From the NCBI GenBank assembly GCA_035935235.1, contig DASYXG010000299.1, positions 1 through 7,685 on the forward strand: a DNA stretch of 7,685 nucleotides. Direction: 5' to 3'. The DNA comes from DATARH01 sp035935235. Lineage in GTDB: Bacteria > Pseudomonadota > Alphaproteobacteria > ATCC43930 > CGMCC-115725. This document shows positions 1 to 6,208 of this stretch, in pieces. The notes under the pieces were generated by a model. It searched no databases and was not told the DNA's origin. It was given only the letters and a program-made list of their open reading frames with translations. Within the stretch, counting starts at the first letter, position 1, and the number at the start of each line of letters is the position of its first letter. The position numbers were made by a program, and so were the translations under genes.

Positions 1-543
1 CGGGTGCCGGTGGTTGATCCGCGCCGGGTCGGCCCTGCACTGGTCAAGGCGCTGACCTCGGACAAGGCCGTCTATGTGGTGATCCACGCCAATCACCCGC
101 GTGAATTTACCGAAACGGCGCGAGCGGCGGTCGGTCGGCTGACCCGAGCGGGCATCCCGCTCTTGTCGCAAAGCGTGCTGTTGCGCGGGGTCAACGACAA
201 CGCGGCGGTGCTGGAAGCGTTGTTTCGCAAGCTCGTCGCGATGCGGGTGAAACCCTATTACCTGCACCACCCCGACCTGGCGCATGGCACCGCGCATTTC
301 CGCGGCGATATCGCCACCGGCCAAGCGCTGATGCGCGAATTGCGCAGGCGGACGTCGGGACTGTGCCAGCCGACCTATGTGCTCGATATTCCCGGCGGTC
401 ACGGCAAGGTGCCGATCGGCCCAACATGGCTGCACTCGGGCGAGGGCCGGGGGGAGTGGCTGGTCAAAGACAGTCGCGGCATCGCTCACCCCTACCCGCC
501 GGATTCAAACCGCAGGAGGCGTGAAACCTCGGGCGAACCGTAA
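1..543 (+). CDS. epmB: Lysine 2,3-aminomutase family protein, C-terminal part (EF-P lysine aminomutase EpmB/KamA type)
   Basis: This is the C-terminal 180 residues of a radical-SAM, PLP-dependent aminomutase; the start and the CxxxCxxC cluster motif lie outside the window, and the reading frame is open through base 1. Seen directly: an RVPVVDP stretch at the very start, a GVNDN loop, a PYYLHHPDLAHGTAHFR segment, and YVLDIPGGHGKVP near the end. In the family the lysine of the GGxGK motif (window codon 136) forms the Schiff base with PLP, and the aspartate seven residues before it helps bind the substrate amino group; both are present, so the visible half looks functional. Members act either on free lysine (KamA, about 415 residues) or on a lysine of elongation factor P (EpmB, about 340 residues). 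The short tail after the PLP lysine (44 residues) favours the EpmB-like group, but without the N-terminus or the efp/epmA neighbours this remains an inference. The family call is firm; the gene symbol is tentative. Confidence 0.85.
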   Translation, partial: RVPVVDPRRVGPALVKALTSDKAVYVVIHANHPREFTETARAAVGRLTRAGIPLLSQSVLLRGVNDNAAVLEALFRKLVAMRVKPYYLHHPDLAHGTAHFRGDIATGQALMRELRRRTSGLCQPTYVLDIPGGHGKVPIGPTWLHSGEGRGEWLVKDSRGIAHPYPPDSNRRRRETSGEP

Positions 544-546
544 GAA

Positions 547-578
547 TTGCTTGTCGTAAGTTTCCTGTAATTAATAAT
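547..578 (+). promoter_or_regulatory. AT-rich candidate promoter of the PilZ gene
   Basis: The bases between the aminomutase stop and the PilZ gene are strikingly AT-rich for this genome. TTGCTT at 547-552 and ATTAAT at 570-575 are spaced by 17 bp, resembling a sigma-70 -35/-10 pair; TAATAA at 572-577 is an overlapping alternative -10. If used, transcription would begin around 583-586, which argues for translation from one of the later ATG codons (601 or 622). This rests on pattern matching only. Confidence 0.35.
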
Positions 579-600
579 CAATTTGATGGATTTTTGTGCG

Positions 601-957
601 ATGTCCGGCGATGGTCGAGCCATGGGAAGCACCTTCTCCAAACTTGATCGCGCCGAGCTGCGCCGAGATCGCCGCCGTCCGGTTCCGATCTTCGAAGTCA
701 TCGTCGAATGCGAGCAATTCCGGTCAGTCGACTGGTCGATGGGCGGGGTTCAGCTCGATGGCGTTTGCGAAGGAGTGAAGGCCGGCAGCCCGGTCGACGG
801 CTGGATCGCCTTGCCGGATATGAGAAAAGCGTTTGCGTTTTCCGGTCGGATACTGCGCACCGATCCAAGTTCTGGAAATACCGTGGTGCGCTTTGATGAA
901 ATCGACGCCGACACGGCTGAGTTTCTTGATCGCGCGATGGCCGCGTGTCTCCACTAG
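601..957 (+). CDS. Small single-domain PilZ protein, putative c-di-GMP receptor
   Basis: A protein of about 118 residues that is essentially one PilZ domain. Numbered from the ATG at 601, the arginine cluster RRDRRR (residues 21-26) supplies the RxxxR half of the c-di-GMP binding motif, and D44-W-S-M-G-G49 gives the second half, (D/N)xSxxG. The rest alternates short hydrophobic strands, as expected of the PilZ beta-barrel, and ends in a helix (TAEFLDRAMAACL). No signal peptide, membrane segment or output domain is seen, so it probably acts in the cytoplasm as an adaptor that binds c-di-GMP and contacts a partner. The start is uncertain: TTG 583, ATG 586, ATG 601 and ATG 622 are all in frame. 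601 is chosen because it lies just past the candidate promoter and has a weak GGA about 10 nt upstream. The gene ends 12 bp before the convergent xthA stop. The family assignment is solid; target and pathway are unknown. Confidence 0.82.
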   Translation: MSGDGRAMGSTFSKLDRAELRRDRRRPVPIFEVIVECEQFRSVDWSMGGVQLDGVCEGVKAGSPVDGWIALPDMRKAFAFSGRILRTDPSSGNTVVRFDEIDADTAEFLDRAMAACLH

Positions 958-970
958 CCGAATAACGGCT
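956..970. terminator. Small hairpin between convergent PilZ and xthA genes
   Basis: AGCCG (956-960), loop AATAA, CGGCT (966-970) forms a perfect 5-bp stem that overlaps the last bases of the PilZ stop codon and of the xthA stop codon. Its position between convergent genes suits a bidirectional terminator, but the stem is short and there is no T-run on either strand, so the call is weak. Confidence 0.25.
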
Positions 971-1755
971 CAGACCGCCAACTCGCACCAGATCGGCGTG
1001 TGATCCGAGGCGCGCTCCTTGCCGCGCGGCGACTTGTCGATGTCGCAACCGACGATCCGGTCGGCGGCCTGCGGCGACAGCAGCAAATGGTCGATGCGCA
1101 GGCCCTCGTCACGCTGCCACCGTCCGGCCTGGTAATCCCAATAGGTGTATTTGTGCGGGTCGCGATGAAACACCCGGTAGCTGTCGATCAGGCCCTGGTG
1201 CAGCAGCGCGCGGAAGCGCGAGCGCGCCTCAATCCGGCATAACGCGTCGTCGCGGAAGGCGACCGGGTCGTAGACGTCGTCGTCGGTGGGGACAATGTTG
1301 TAATCGCCGGCGAGGACGAAGGGAATTTCCCGGCGCAACAGCCCCGCGGCGTGGTCGATCAGCCGGTCCATCCAGGCGAGCTTGTAGCCGAATTTGCTGG
1401 TGTCGCTGCTTGGGTTGCCATTGGGCAGGTAGATCGAGGCGACGCGCGCCTCGGCGCCGTCGGTACCGAAGGTCGCCTCTAGATAGCGCGCGTGGTCGTC
1501 GCCGTCGTCGCCAGGAAGACCGAAGACGATGTCGCGTGCCGGTTCTTTCGAAACGAGCGCGACGCCGTTGTAGGCGCGCTGGCCGAGCGCCTCTACCTTA
1601 TAGCCGAGCGAAGCGACCTCGAGCCGCGGGAAGTCGTCCGCAAGGCATTTGATCTCCTGCAGGCACAGCACGTCGGGCTGCGCGCTTTTCAGGTAGTCGA
1701 GAAGATGCGGCAGCCTGACCTTGACCGAATTGACATTCCAGCTGGCGATCTTCAT
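970..1755 (-). CDS. xthA: Exodeoxyribonuclease III (AP endonuclease)
   Basis: A 261-residue member of the exonuclease III / endonuclease-exonuclease-phosphatase family. It cleaves DNA at abasic sites and removes 3' blocking groups in base excision repair, and also acts as a 3'-5' exonuclease on duplex DNA; it is cytosolic and Mg-dependent. The catalytic set is complete and sits at near-standard positions: N7 in WNVNS, E34 in LQEIK, Y109 in IYLPNGNP, D151 and N153 in AGDYNIVP, and D251-H252 in ASDHTPI. Length matches the family (about 255-270). The start MKIASWNVNS is the canonical N-terminus; upstream on this strand a GAAGAG stretch can serve as ribosome binding site. From recollection of alphaproteobacterial genomes, xthA often lies directly beside erpA on the same strand; here the two are on the same strand but are separated by the oppositely oriented TIR-WD40 gene. 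Confidence 0.97.
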   Translation of the reverse strand: MKIASWNVNSVKVRLPHLLDYLKSAQPDVLCLQEIKCLADDFPRLEVASLGYKVEALGQRAYNGVALVSKEPARDIVFGLPGDDGDDHARYLEATFGTDGAEARVASIYLPNGNPSSDTSKFGYKLAWMDRLIDHAAGLLRREIPFVLAGDYNIVPTDDDVYDPVAFRDDALCRIEARSRFRALLHQGLIDSYRVFHRDPHKYTYWDYQAGRWQRDEGLRIDHLLLSPQAADRIVGCDIDKSPRGKERASDHTPIWCELAV

Positions 1756-1866
1756 GGGAGGTCTCTTCGGTTATGCCCAGGGCTGCTTTTTGGTCCGGGC
1801 TTTAATGAGGTAGTGTCGCAACCTCCGGCCGGCGGCAGCTTTAATGGAATAGCTTAGAGGGCGTAA
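1756..1866. promoter_or_regulatory. Divergent control region between xthA and the TIR-WD40 gene
   Basis: These 111 bp must carry the promoter of the TIR-WD40 gene and probably that of xthA on the other strand. The region holds two copies of GCTTTAATG-N3-TAG (1799-1813 and 1838-1852), an AT-rich patch around each, and AGAGGG at 1856-1861, a Shine-Dalgarno sequence 5 nt before the GTG start at 1867. I see no convincing -35/-10 pair. Confidence 0.4.
1799..1852 (+). repeat. Two direct copies of GCTTTAATG-N3-TAG
   Basis: Copy one is at 1799-1813 and copy two at 1838-1852; 12 of 15 bases are identical and their starts are 39 bp apart. The second copy ends just before the ribosome binding site of the TIR-WD40 gene. 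Tandem sites at this position could be operators, but no known regulator motif was recognised and chance is not excluded. Confidence 0.4.
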
Positions 1867-3321
1867 GTGGCTTTCGACGTCTTCATTAGTTATTCGACGC
1901 TGGATAAGCCGGCGGCCGACGCTGCGTGCGCGACCCTCGAGGCCGCCGGCATCCGCTGCTGGATCGCGCCGCGGGACATCCTGCCTGGAACCGACTATGG
2001 CGAGTCGATCGTCAATGCGATCGAAAGCGCCAAAATCTTTGTCCTGATATTTTCAGGTAACGCCAACGCTTCCCGCCAAATAAAGCTGGAAGTTGAGCGC
2101 GCCGTAAGCAAGGGCATAACGATCATCCCGGTGCGCATCGAAGACGTGATGCCGAGCAAGACATTGGAATACTTCATTAGCACACCGCATTGGCTTGACG
2201 CGTTCACGCCGCCAATGGAAACCCACCTGAAGCAGCTGGCGGCCTCGGTTCGGGCGTTATTGGAAATCCAGGCTTCCCGACGGGAAACTGTCGCTTCGAC
2301 AACGCCGGTGACCTCGGCGCCTGCGGCCGCAACGTACCCGCCTTCGGCGGATCGCCGCCGGTCCTTCAAATTGGCGTTACTCGGGGCCGCCGCGGCGCTC
2401 ATCATCGTTCTGGCAGTCGCCGGCTTTTGGACTCTGAGCGCGATGCACCCTCTCGTGCGGACGCTCACGGGACACGCCGCGGACGCGGACTCCATTGCTT
2501 TCACCCCGGACGGCAAATGGATTGCCGCCGGAGGCTGGGATGCGACGATCAAAATTTGGAACACCGCGGATGGCAGCCTGGTGCTCACCATCCATGATTT
2601 CACGGGGAACGCTGCGCCATTTTCCCCAGACGGCAAGTGGATCGCCGGAGGGGCCGACGACAATAGCGTCAGAATTTGGGATGCCAGAACAGGCCGGATC
2701 TTGCACTCGTTCGTGAAACATACCCAGAAGGTCCACGCCGTCGCCTTCTCGCCGGATGGCAAGCTGCTTGTGTCGGGTGCAGAAGACGCGATGCTTTATA
2801 TTTGGGACATCGCCAACGATGCGTTGGTGCGGCCACTCGTTGGCCACAGGGACAAGGTTTTTTCGGCGGCATTCTCGCCGGATGGGAAGCGGATCGTTTC
2901 CGCGGGCTTCGACGGCAATATCATCGTCTGGGATGTCGCGACCGGTCAAAATCCCTATCCACCGCTGACCAGCCATCACAACAAGGTGCCTACCGCGGTG
3001 TTTTCACCTGACGGCGGCACGATTGTTTCGGGCGGTTGGGACGGCAGCGTCAGGGTTTGGGATGCCGATAACGGACAGCATCTACGCGAATATAAGGGGG
3101 ACTCGATCGTTACATCGGTCGCATTCTCCCCGGACGGCAAATTGATCGCCGCCGGAAACGATGATGGTTCGGTGAATGTTTGGGACTCCGGAAGCGTACG
3201 ACTGATCCAGAAGTTCAGCGAGCATACCCAGGCGGTCTGGGGAGTCGGGTTTAGTCCCGACGGTAAATGGATCGCCTCGGCGAGCGCCGACAAAACCGTC
3301 AAGATTTCGAAGACGCCTTAG
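1867..3321 (+). CDS. TIR domain - transmembrane helix - seven-repeat WD40 propeller protein
   Basis: A 484-residue protein with three parts. Residues 2-133 are a bacterial TIR domain: FDVFISYS opens strand A, WIAPRDILPGTDYGES is the typical loop, and E75 in NASRQIKLEVERA aligns with the glutamate that is catalytic in NAD-cleaving TIR domains. Residues 134-167 are an Ala/Pro/Thr linker ending in a basic patch (RRR at 163-165). About 168-190 form one transmembrane helix. Residues 196-484 are seven WD40 repeats starting near 196, 238, 278, 320, 362, 405 and 446, most with FSPDGK and a terminal WD, which is exactly one propeller; the last repeat ends KIS instead of WD. The basic patch predicts N-in/C-out topology, so the TIR domain would be cytoplasmic and the cysteine-free propeller periplasmic. 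GTG is chosen as start because AGAGGG lies 5 nt upstream and the TIR domain begins at once. No partner gene is adjacent. Role inferred: stand-alone defence or stress effector; substrate and trigger unknown. Confidence 0.93.
   Translation: MAFDVFISYSTLDKPAADAACATLEAAGIRCWIAPRDILPGTDYGESIVNAIESAKIFVLIFSGNANASRQIKLEVERAVSKGITIIPVRIEDVMPSKTLEYFISTPHWLDAFTPPMETHLKQLAASVRALLEIQASRRETVASTTPVTSAPAAATYPPSADRRRSFKLALLGAAAALIIVLAVAGFWTLSAMHPLVRTLTGHAADADSIAFTPDGKWIAAGGWDATIKIWNTADGSLVLTIHDFTGNAAPFSPDGKWIAGGADDNSVRIWDARTGRILHSFVKHTQKVHAVAFSPDGKLLVSGAEDAMLYIWDIANDALVRPLVGHRDKVFSAAFSPDGKRIVSAGFDGNIIVWDVATGQNPYPPLTSHHNKVPTAVFSPDGGTIVSGGWDGSVRVWDADNGQHLREYKGDSIVTSVAFSPDGKLIAAGNDDGSVNVWDSGSVRLIQKFSEHTQAVWGVGFSPDGKWIASASADKTVKISKTP
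2452..3318 (+). repeat. Seven in-frame WD40 repeats
   Basis: This part of the gene encodes seven copies of a 39-43 residue unit. Conserved positions are a GH or H near the start, (F/V)SPDGK in the middle, and (I/V)WD near the end. The second repeat is short by about two residues and has lost the GH. The seventh lacks the closing WD, as terminal blades often do. The copies are diverged in DNA, which points to an old, stable propeller rather than a recently amplified array. Confidence 0.9.
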
Positions 3322-3348
3322 GCTGAGAGCACCTATCAGAGGAGCGAG

Positions 3349-3477
3349 ATGGCTGAAATCGCCGCGTCGCGCTGCGCGCCACCCGCCACCCGCGACGATA
3401 ATCTGACGCTAGGCGATCGAGAAGGAATTGCCGCAGCCGCAGGACGACGCGGCGTTGGGGTTATTGATCCGGAATGA
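3349..3477 (+). CDS. Possible 42-codon small ORF antisense to the erpA 3' end
   Basis: An ATG at 3349 preceded by AGAGGAG (3339-3345, 3 nt before the ATG) opens a 42-codon frame beginning MAEIAASRC and ending at a TGA at 3475-3477. It starts 27 bp after the TIR-WD40 stop, so it could be translated from the same message. The last 69 bp run antisense through the conserved Cys-containing 3' end of erpA, so coding constraint on the opposite strand can explain much of its openness. The product resembles nothing I recognise, has no membrane segment or signal peptide, and is likely spurious; the ribosome binding site is the only positive evidence. Confidence 0.18.
   Translation: MAEIAASRCAPPATRDDNLTLGDREGIAAAAGRRGVGVIDPE
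3365..3397. terminator. GC-rich hairpin between convergent TIR-WD40 and erpA genes
   Basis: CGTCGCG at 3365-3371 is perfectly complementary to CGCGACG at 3391-3397, giving a 7-bp stem with a 19-nt loop. It lies between the stop codons of the two convergent genes (3321 and 3409). There is no T-run on either side, so intrinsic termination is unproven; a processing or attenuation hairpin is equally possible. Confidence 0.3.
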
Positions 3478-3792
3478 GGCGCCCATCAGGTCTTCGACGA
3501 AATCGACCTCGGCGCCATTGAGCAGCTCGAGCGAGACATCGTCGATGACGACACAGACGCCGTCGCGCTCGAACAGGCGGTCGTCGGGATTCGTCTGGTC
3601 GTCGAAGCTGAGCCCGTACTGGAACCCGGAGCAGCCGCCGCCGGACACAGCGATGCGCAAATTGGCGTTGCCGACTTGCTCTTGTTCGCGCAGGAAGGCA
3701 ATGCGCTTGGCCGCACTTTCCGTGACGATAATGCCGCGCTCGCCGGTTTTGCTCGTCGTTTCGCTCACGAGGCTCGGCTCCATCTCGCTCAT
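3409..3792 (-). CDS. erpA: A-type iron-sulfur cluster carrier / insertion protein ErpA
   Basis: A 127-residue HesB/IscA-family protein that accepts Fe-S clusters from the assembly scaffold and delivers them to apo-enzymes in the cytosol. The three conserved cysteines are present: C54 in SGGGCSGFQY, and C118 and C120 in SSCGCGNSF at the C-terminus. The stretch EVDFVEDLMGASFRINNPNA and the C-terminal ending are more typical of ErpA than of IscA or SufA. The N-terminus carries about 20 extra residues before GIIVTESAA, compared with the usual 105-115 residue forms; M4 (base 3783) is an alternative start, and neither start has a good ribosome binding site. It diverges from the AceE-like gene with only 25 bp between the start codons. 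xthA lies downstream on the same strand, beyond the TIR-WD40 gene. Confidence 0.95.
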   Translation of the reverse strand: MSEMEPSLVSETTSKTGERGIIVTESAAKRIAFLREQEQVGNANLRIAVSGGGCSGFQYGLSFDDQTNPDDRLFERDGVCVVIDDVSLELLNGAEVDFVEDLMGASFRINNPNAASSCGCGNSFSIA

Positions 3793-3817
3793 ACCAACGC
3801 AGCAGTGTATTTAGTCA
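3793..3817. promoter_or_regulatory. 25-bp divergent gap between erpA and the AceE-like gene
   Basis: Only 25 bp separate the two start codons. This is too short for two separate promoters with leaders, so at least one promoter must lie inside the opposing coding sequence, or the mapped starts are too far upstream. No Shine-Dalgarno sequence is visible for the + strand gene within the gap. Confidence 0.35.
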
Positions 3818-6196
3818 ATGATGGATGATCATACCACCCTGCGTCCTCGAAAGCCGCAAGGGGCGCAGACCGAGAAATTGGCGCTGCTGCGGGAGCTGGA
3901 AAAAAAGGTGCTGTGGCTCTCCACCTGGATGATCCACAACGCTAACCATCTGCGCCCGAGCCGCGACGGGCTGAAGGTCGGCGGCCACCAGGCATCGAGC
4001 TCGTCGGTGGCGACGCTGATGACAGCGCTTTACCTCGATGTGCTGCGGCCGCAGGACCGCGTCGCGGTCAAGCCGCACGCCGCGCCGGTATTTCATGCGC
4101 TGCAATATCTGTTGGGGCACCAAACGCGCGACAAGCTCGAACGCTTTCGCGCGCTTGGCGGCGCCCAGGCCTATCCATCGCGCAGCAAGGATGGCGACCA
4201 CATTGTCGATTTTTCGACCGGCTCGGTGGGGCTCGGGGTCGGGGTGACGTTGTTCGCGTCGCTAGTGCAGGATTATCTGCGGCTGCACGAGATGGTGCCG
4301 AGCGACGGACCGCCCGGCCGAATGATCGCGCTCGCCGGCGACGCCGAACTCGACGAAGGCAATATCTTCGAGGCGCTGCTCGAAGGTTGGAAACACGACG
4401 TTCGCAATCTCTGGTGGGTAATCGATTACAATCGCCAGAGCCTCGATGCCGTTGTCTCCGACCGGCTGTTCGGCCGTATCGACGCGCTGTTCGAGCTTGT
4501 CGGCTGGCGCGTTGTTACACTCAAATACGGCCGCAAGCTCGAGGCCGCCTTCGCGCGGCCCGACGGAGCGCATCTGCGAGAGTGGATCGATGCCTGCCCC
4601 AACTCGCTCTACTCGGCGCTCGTCTACAAGGGCGGGGAGGGGTGGCGCGAGCATCTATTGCGCGACCTCAACCGCTATCCCGGCATTCGCGCGATTCTCG
4701 ACGAGCACGATAACGACGCACTCCATGCGCTGATGACCAATCTCGCCGGGCACGACATGGAAGCGGTGCTCGACGCCTTCCACAGCATTACCGATGACCG
4801 TCCGACCTGCTTCATCGCCTATACGATCAAGGGCTACGGCCTGCCGCTTGCCGGTCACAAGGACAACCACGCCGGGCTGATGAACCCGGCGCAGATGGCA
4901 TCGTTTCAGGCGAGCATGCAGGTGCCGGCAGGCACCGAGTGGGAGCCGTTTTCGGGGCTGGGTGTGCTGCCAGAGCGCCTGTCCGACTTCCTTCGCTCGG
5001 TGCCGCTGGCGCAAACCGCTACCCGTCGGGTCGAAACGCCGGCGATCGCCCTGCCCGCCGAGATCCCGCCGCCACGCGGCAAGCGCCAATCGACCCAAGA
5101 AGCGTTCGGTCGCATCCTTGGTGGGATCGCCGCCAGCGATAGCGAACTCGCGAGCCGCATCGTGACGACCTCGCCCGACGTCACCGTGTCGACCAATCTT
5201 GGCGCGTGGGTCAATCGCCGCGGCATCTTCGATCGCGCCGACCGGCTCGATACGTTCCGCGAGGAAAACGTTGTCTCGGCACAGCGCTGGGCGATGTCGC
5301 CGCAGGGCCAGCACATCGAGCTTGGCATTGCCGAGCATAATCTCTTTTTGCAGCTTGCCGCGCTCGGCCTTGCCGGCCCCCTATTTGGCGGCCGGCTATT
5401 GCCGATCGGCACACTTTACGACCCCTTCATCAAACGCGGCCTCGACGCCCTCAATTACGCACTCTACCAGGATGCGCGGTTTATCTTGGTGGCGACACCC
5501 TCGGGAATCTCGCTCGCGCCCGAGGGCGGCGCGCACCAGTCAGTGATCGAACCGGTGATCGGCCTCACTCAGCCGGGCTTACTCGCGTTTGAACCCGCCT
5601 ACGCCGACGAGTTGGCCGTGCTGATACGCTGGGCCTTTGGCCATATCCAGGAACCGCAAGGCGAGTCGGTGTATTTCAGGCTATCGACGCGACCCGTTGA
5701 GCAGCCCGAGCGGAAGATGGATGAGGGGCTTATCGCGGGAATCGTAAGCGGGGGTTACTGGCTGCGTGAGCCGGGTTCCGATTGCGAGCTGGCGATCGCT
5801 TATTGCGGGGCGGTGGCGCCCGAAGCACTCGGAGCGTTCGACACACTGAGTGAAGACGTTCCCGGTCTGGGAGTGTTGTCGGTCACTTCGCCCGACCGTT
5901 TGCACCGCGATTGGCGGTTTGCGGCCACGCGGGGTGGGTTGAGCGCGGCACAGCGTCTGGTGGCGAGGCTGCGTCCCGACGCCGTGCTGATCACGGTATG
6001 CGACAGTCATCCGGCTACCCTGTCGTGGCTGGGTGGCATCGGCCAGCACCGGGTTTTGCCACTCGGCGTTGATCGCTTCGGACAATCGGGAGATATCCCC
6101 GACCTTTATCGGCATTACGGTATCGACCAGGACGCGATTGTTGACGCCGCCGCGCGAGCCTTCCTGCGCGAGCGCCAAAGCCTAAGAATCGCTTAA
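3818..6196 (+). CDS. AceE/transketolase-like thiamine diphosphate enzyme (2-oxoacid dehydrogenase E1-like)
   Basis: A 792-residue enzyme with the three-domain transketolase layout. An N-terminal cofactor-binding domain (about 55-300) contains STGSVGLG and the ThDP motif, which reads G174-D-A-E-L-D-E and closes with N205, a GD-x29-N spacing. A pyrimidine-binding domain (about 425-610) contains GIAEHN, whose E506 is placed like the glutamate that activates the cofactor in this fold. The C-terminal domain (about 640-790) ends in GVDRFGQSGDIPDLYRHYGID, much like the homodimeric pyruvate dehydrogenase E1, AceE. Sequence flavour is closer to AceE than to transketolase, but at 792 residues it is shorter than AceE (about 880-890). 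No E2 or E3 gene lies in view, so substrate (pyruvate, another 2-oxoacid, or a sugar phosphate) is undetermined. The usual GDG is GDA here. The start at 3818 (MMDD; 3821 is also ATG) has no good ribosome binding site. Cytosolic; no signal peptide. Confidence 0.88.
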   Translation: MMDDHTTLRPRKPQGAQTEKLALLRELEKKVLWLSTWMIHNANHLRPSRDGLKVGGHQASSSSVATLMTALYLDVLRPQDRVAVKPHAAPVFHALQYLLGHQTRDKLERFRALGGAQAYPSRSKDGDHIVDFSTGSVGLGVGVTLFASLVQDYLRLHEMVPSDGPPGRMIALAGDAELDEGNIFEALLEGWKHDVRNLWWVIDYNRQSLDAVVSDRLFGRIDALFELVGWRVVTLKYGRKLEAAFARPDGAHLREWIDACPNSLYSALVYKGGEGWREHLLRDLNRYPGIRAILDEHDNDALHALMTNLAGHDMEAVLDAFHSITDDRPTCFIAYTIKGYGLPLAGHKDNHAGLMNPAQMASFQASMQVPAGTEWEPFSGLGVLPERLSDFLRSVPLAQTATRRVETPAIALPAEIPPPRGKRQSTQEAFGRILGGIAASDSELASRIVTTSPDVTVSTNLGAWVNRRGIFDRADRLDTFREENVVSAQRWAMSPQGQHIELGIAEHNLFLQLAALGLAGPLFGGRLLPIGTLYDPFIKRGLDALNYALYQDARFILVATPSGISLAPEGGAHQSVIEPVIGLTQPGLLAFEPAYADELAVLIRWAFGHIQEPQGESVYFRLSTRPVEQPERKMDEGLIAGIVSGGYWLREPGSDCELAIAYCGAVAPEALGAFDTLSEDVPGLGVLSVTSPDRLHRDWRFAATRGGLSAAQRLVARLRPDAVLITVCDSHPATLSWLGGIGQHRVLPLGVDRFGQSGDIPDLYRHYGIDQDAIVDAAARAFLRERQSLRIA

Positions 6197-6208
6197 CTTG
6201 CATTCGAT

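Noticed and set aside
698..1048. 116-codon open frame on the - strand covering the PilZ gene and the xthA 3' end
   Set aside because: Both overlapping genes have intact conserved motifs, while this frame has an Arg/Ser-rich shadow composition.
1995..2762. Long open frame (255 codons) on the - strand inside the TIR-WD40 gene
   Set aside because: It is antisense to a clearly recognised TIR/WD40 coding sequence, and its repeated LPSGE-type motifs are simply the reverse complement of the FSPDGK codons.
1867..3321. A multi-gene TIR defence system such as Thoeris (TIR plus ThsA-like effector)
   Set aside because: No SLOG/Sir2-like or other effector gene is adjacent; both neighbours are housekeeping genes, so only a single-gene element can be supported.
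3428..3814. 128-codon + strand open frame opposite erpA
   Set aside because: It is the antisense shadow of erpA, whose three cysteine motifs are intact; the Ser/Arg-rich translation is typical of such shadows.
4655..5338. 227-codon open frame on the - strand inside the AceE-like gene
   Set aside because: It is a shadow of a well-supported gene in GC-rich DNA, has an Arg-rich composition and matches no known family.
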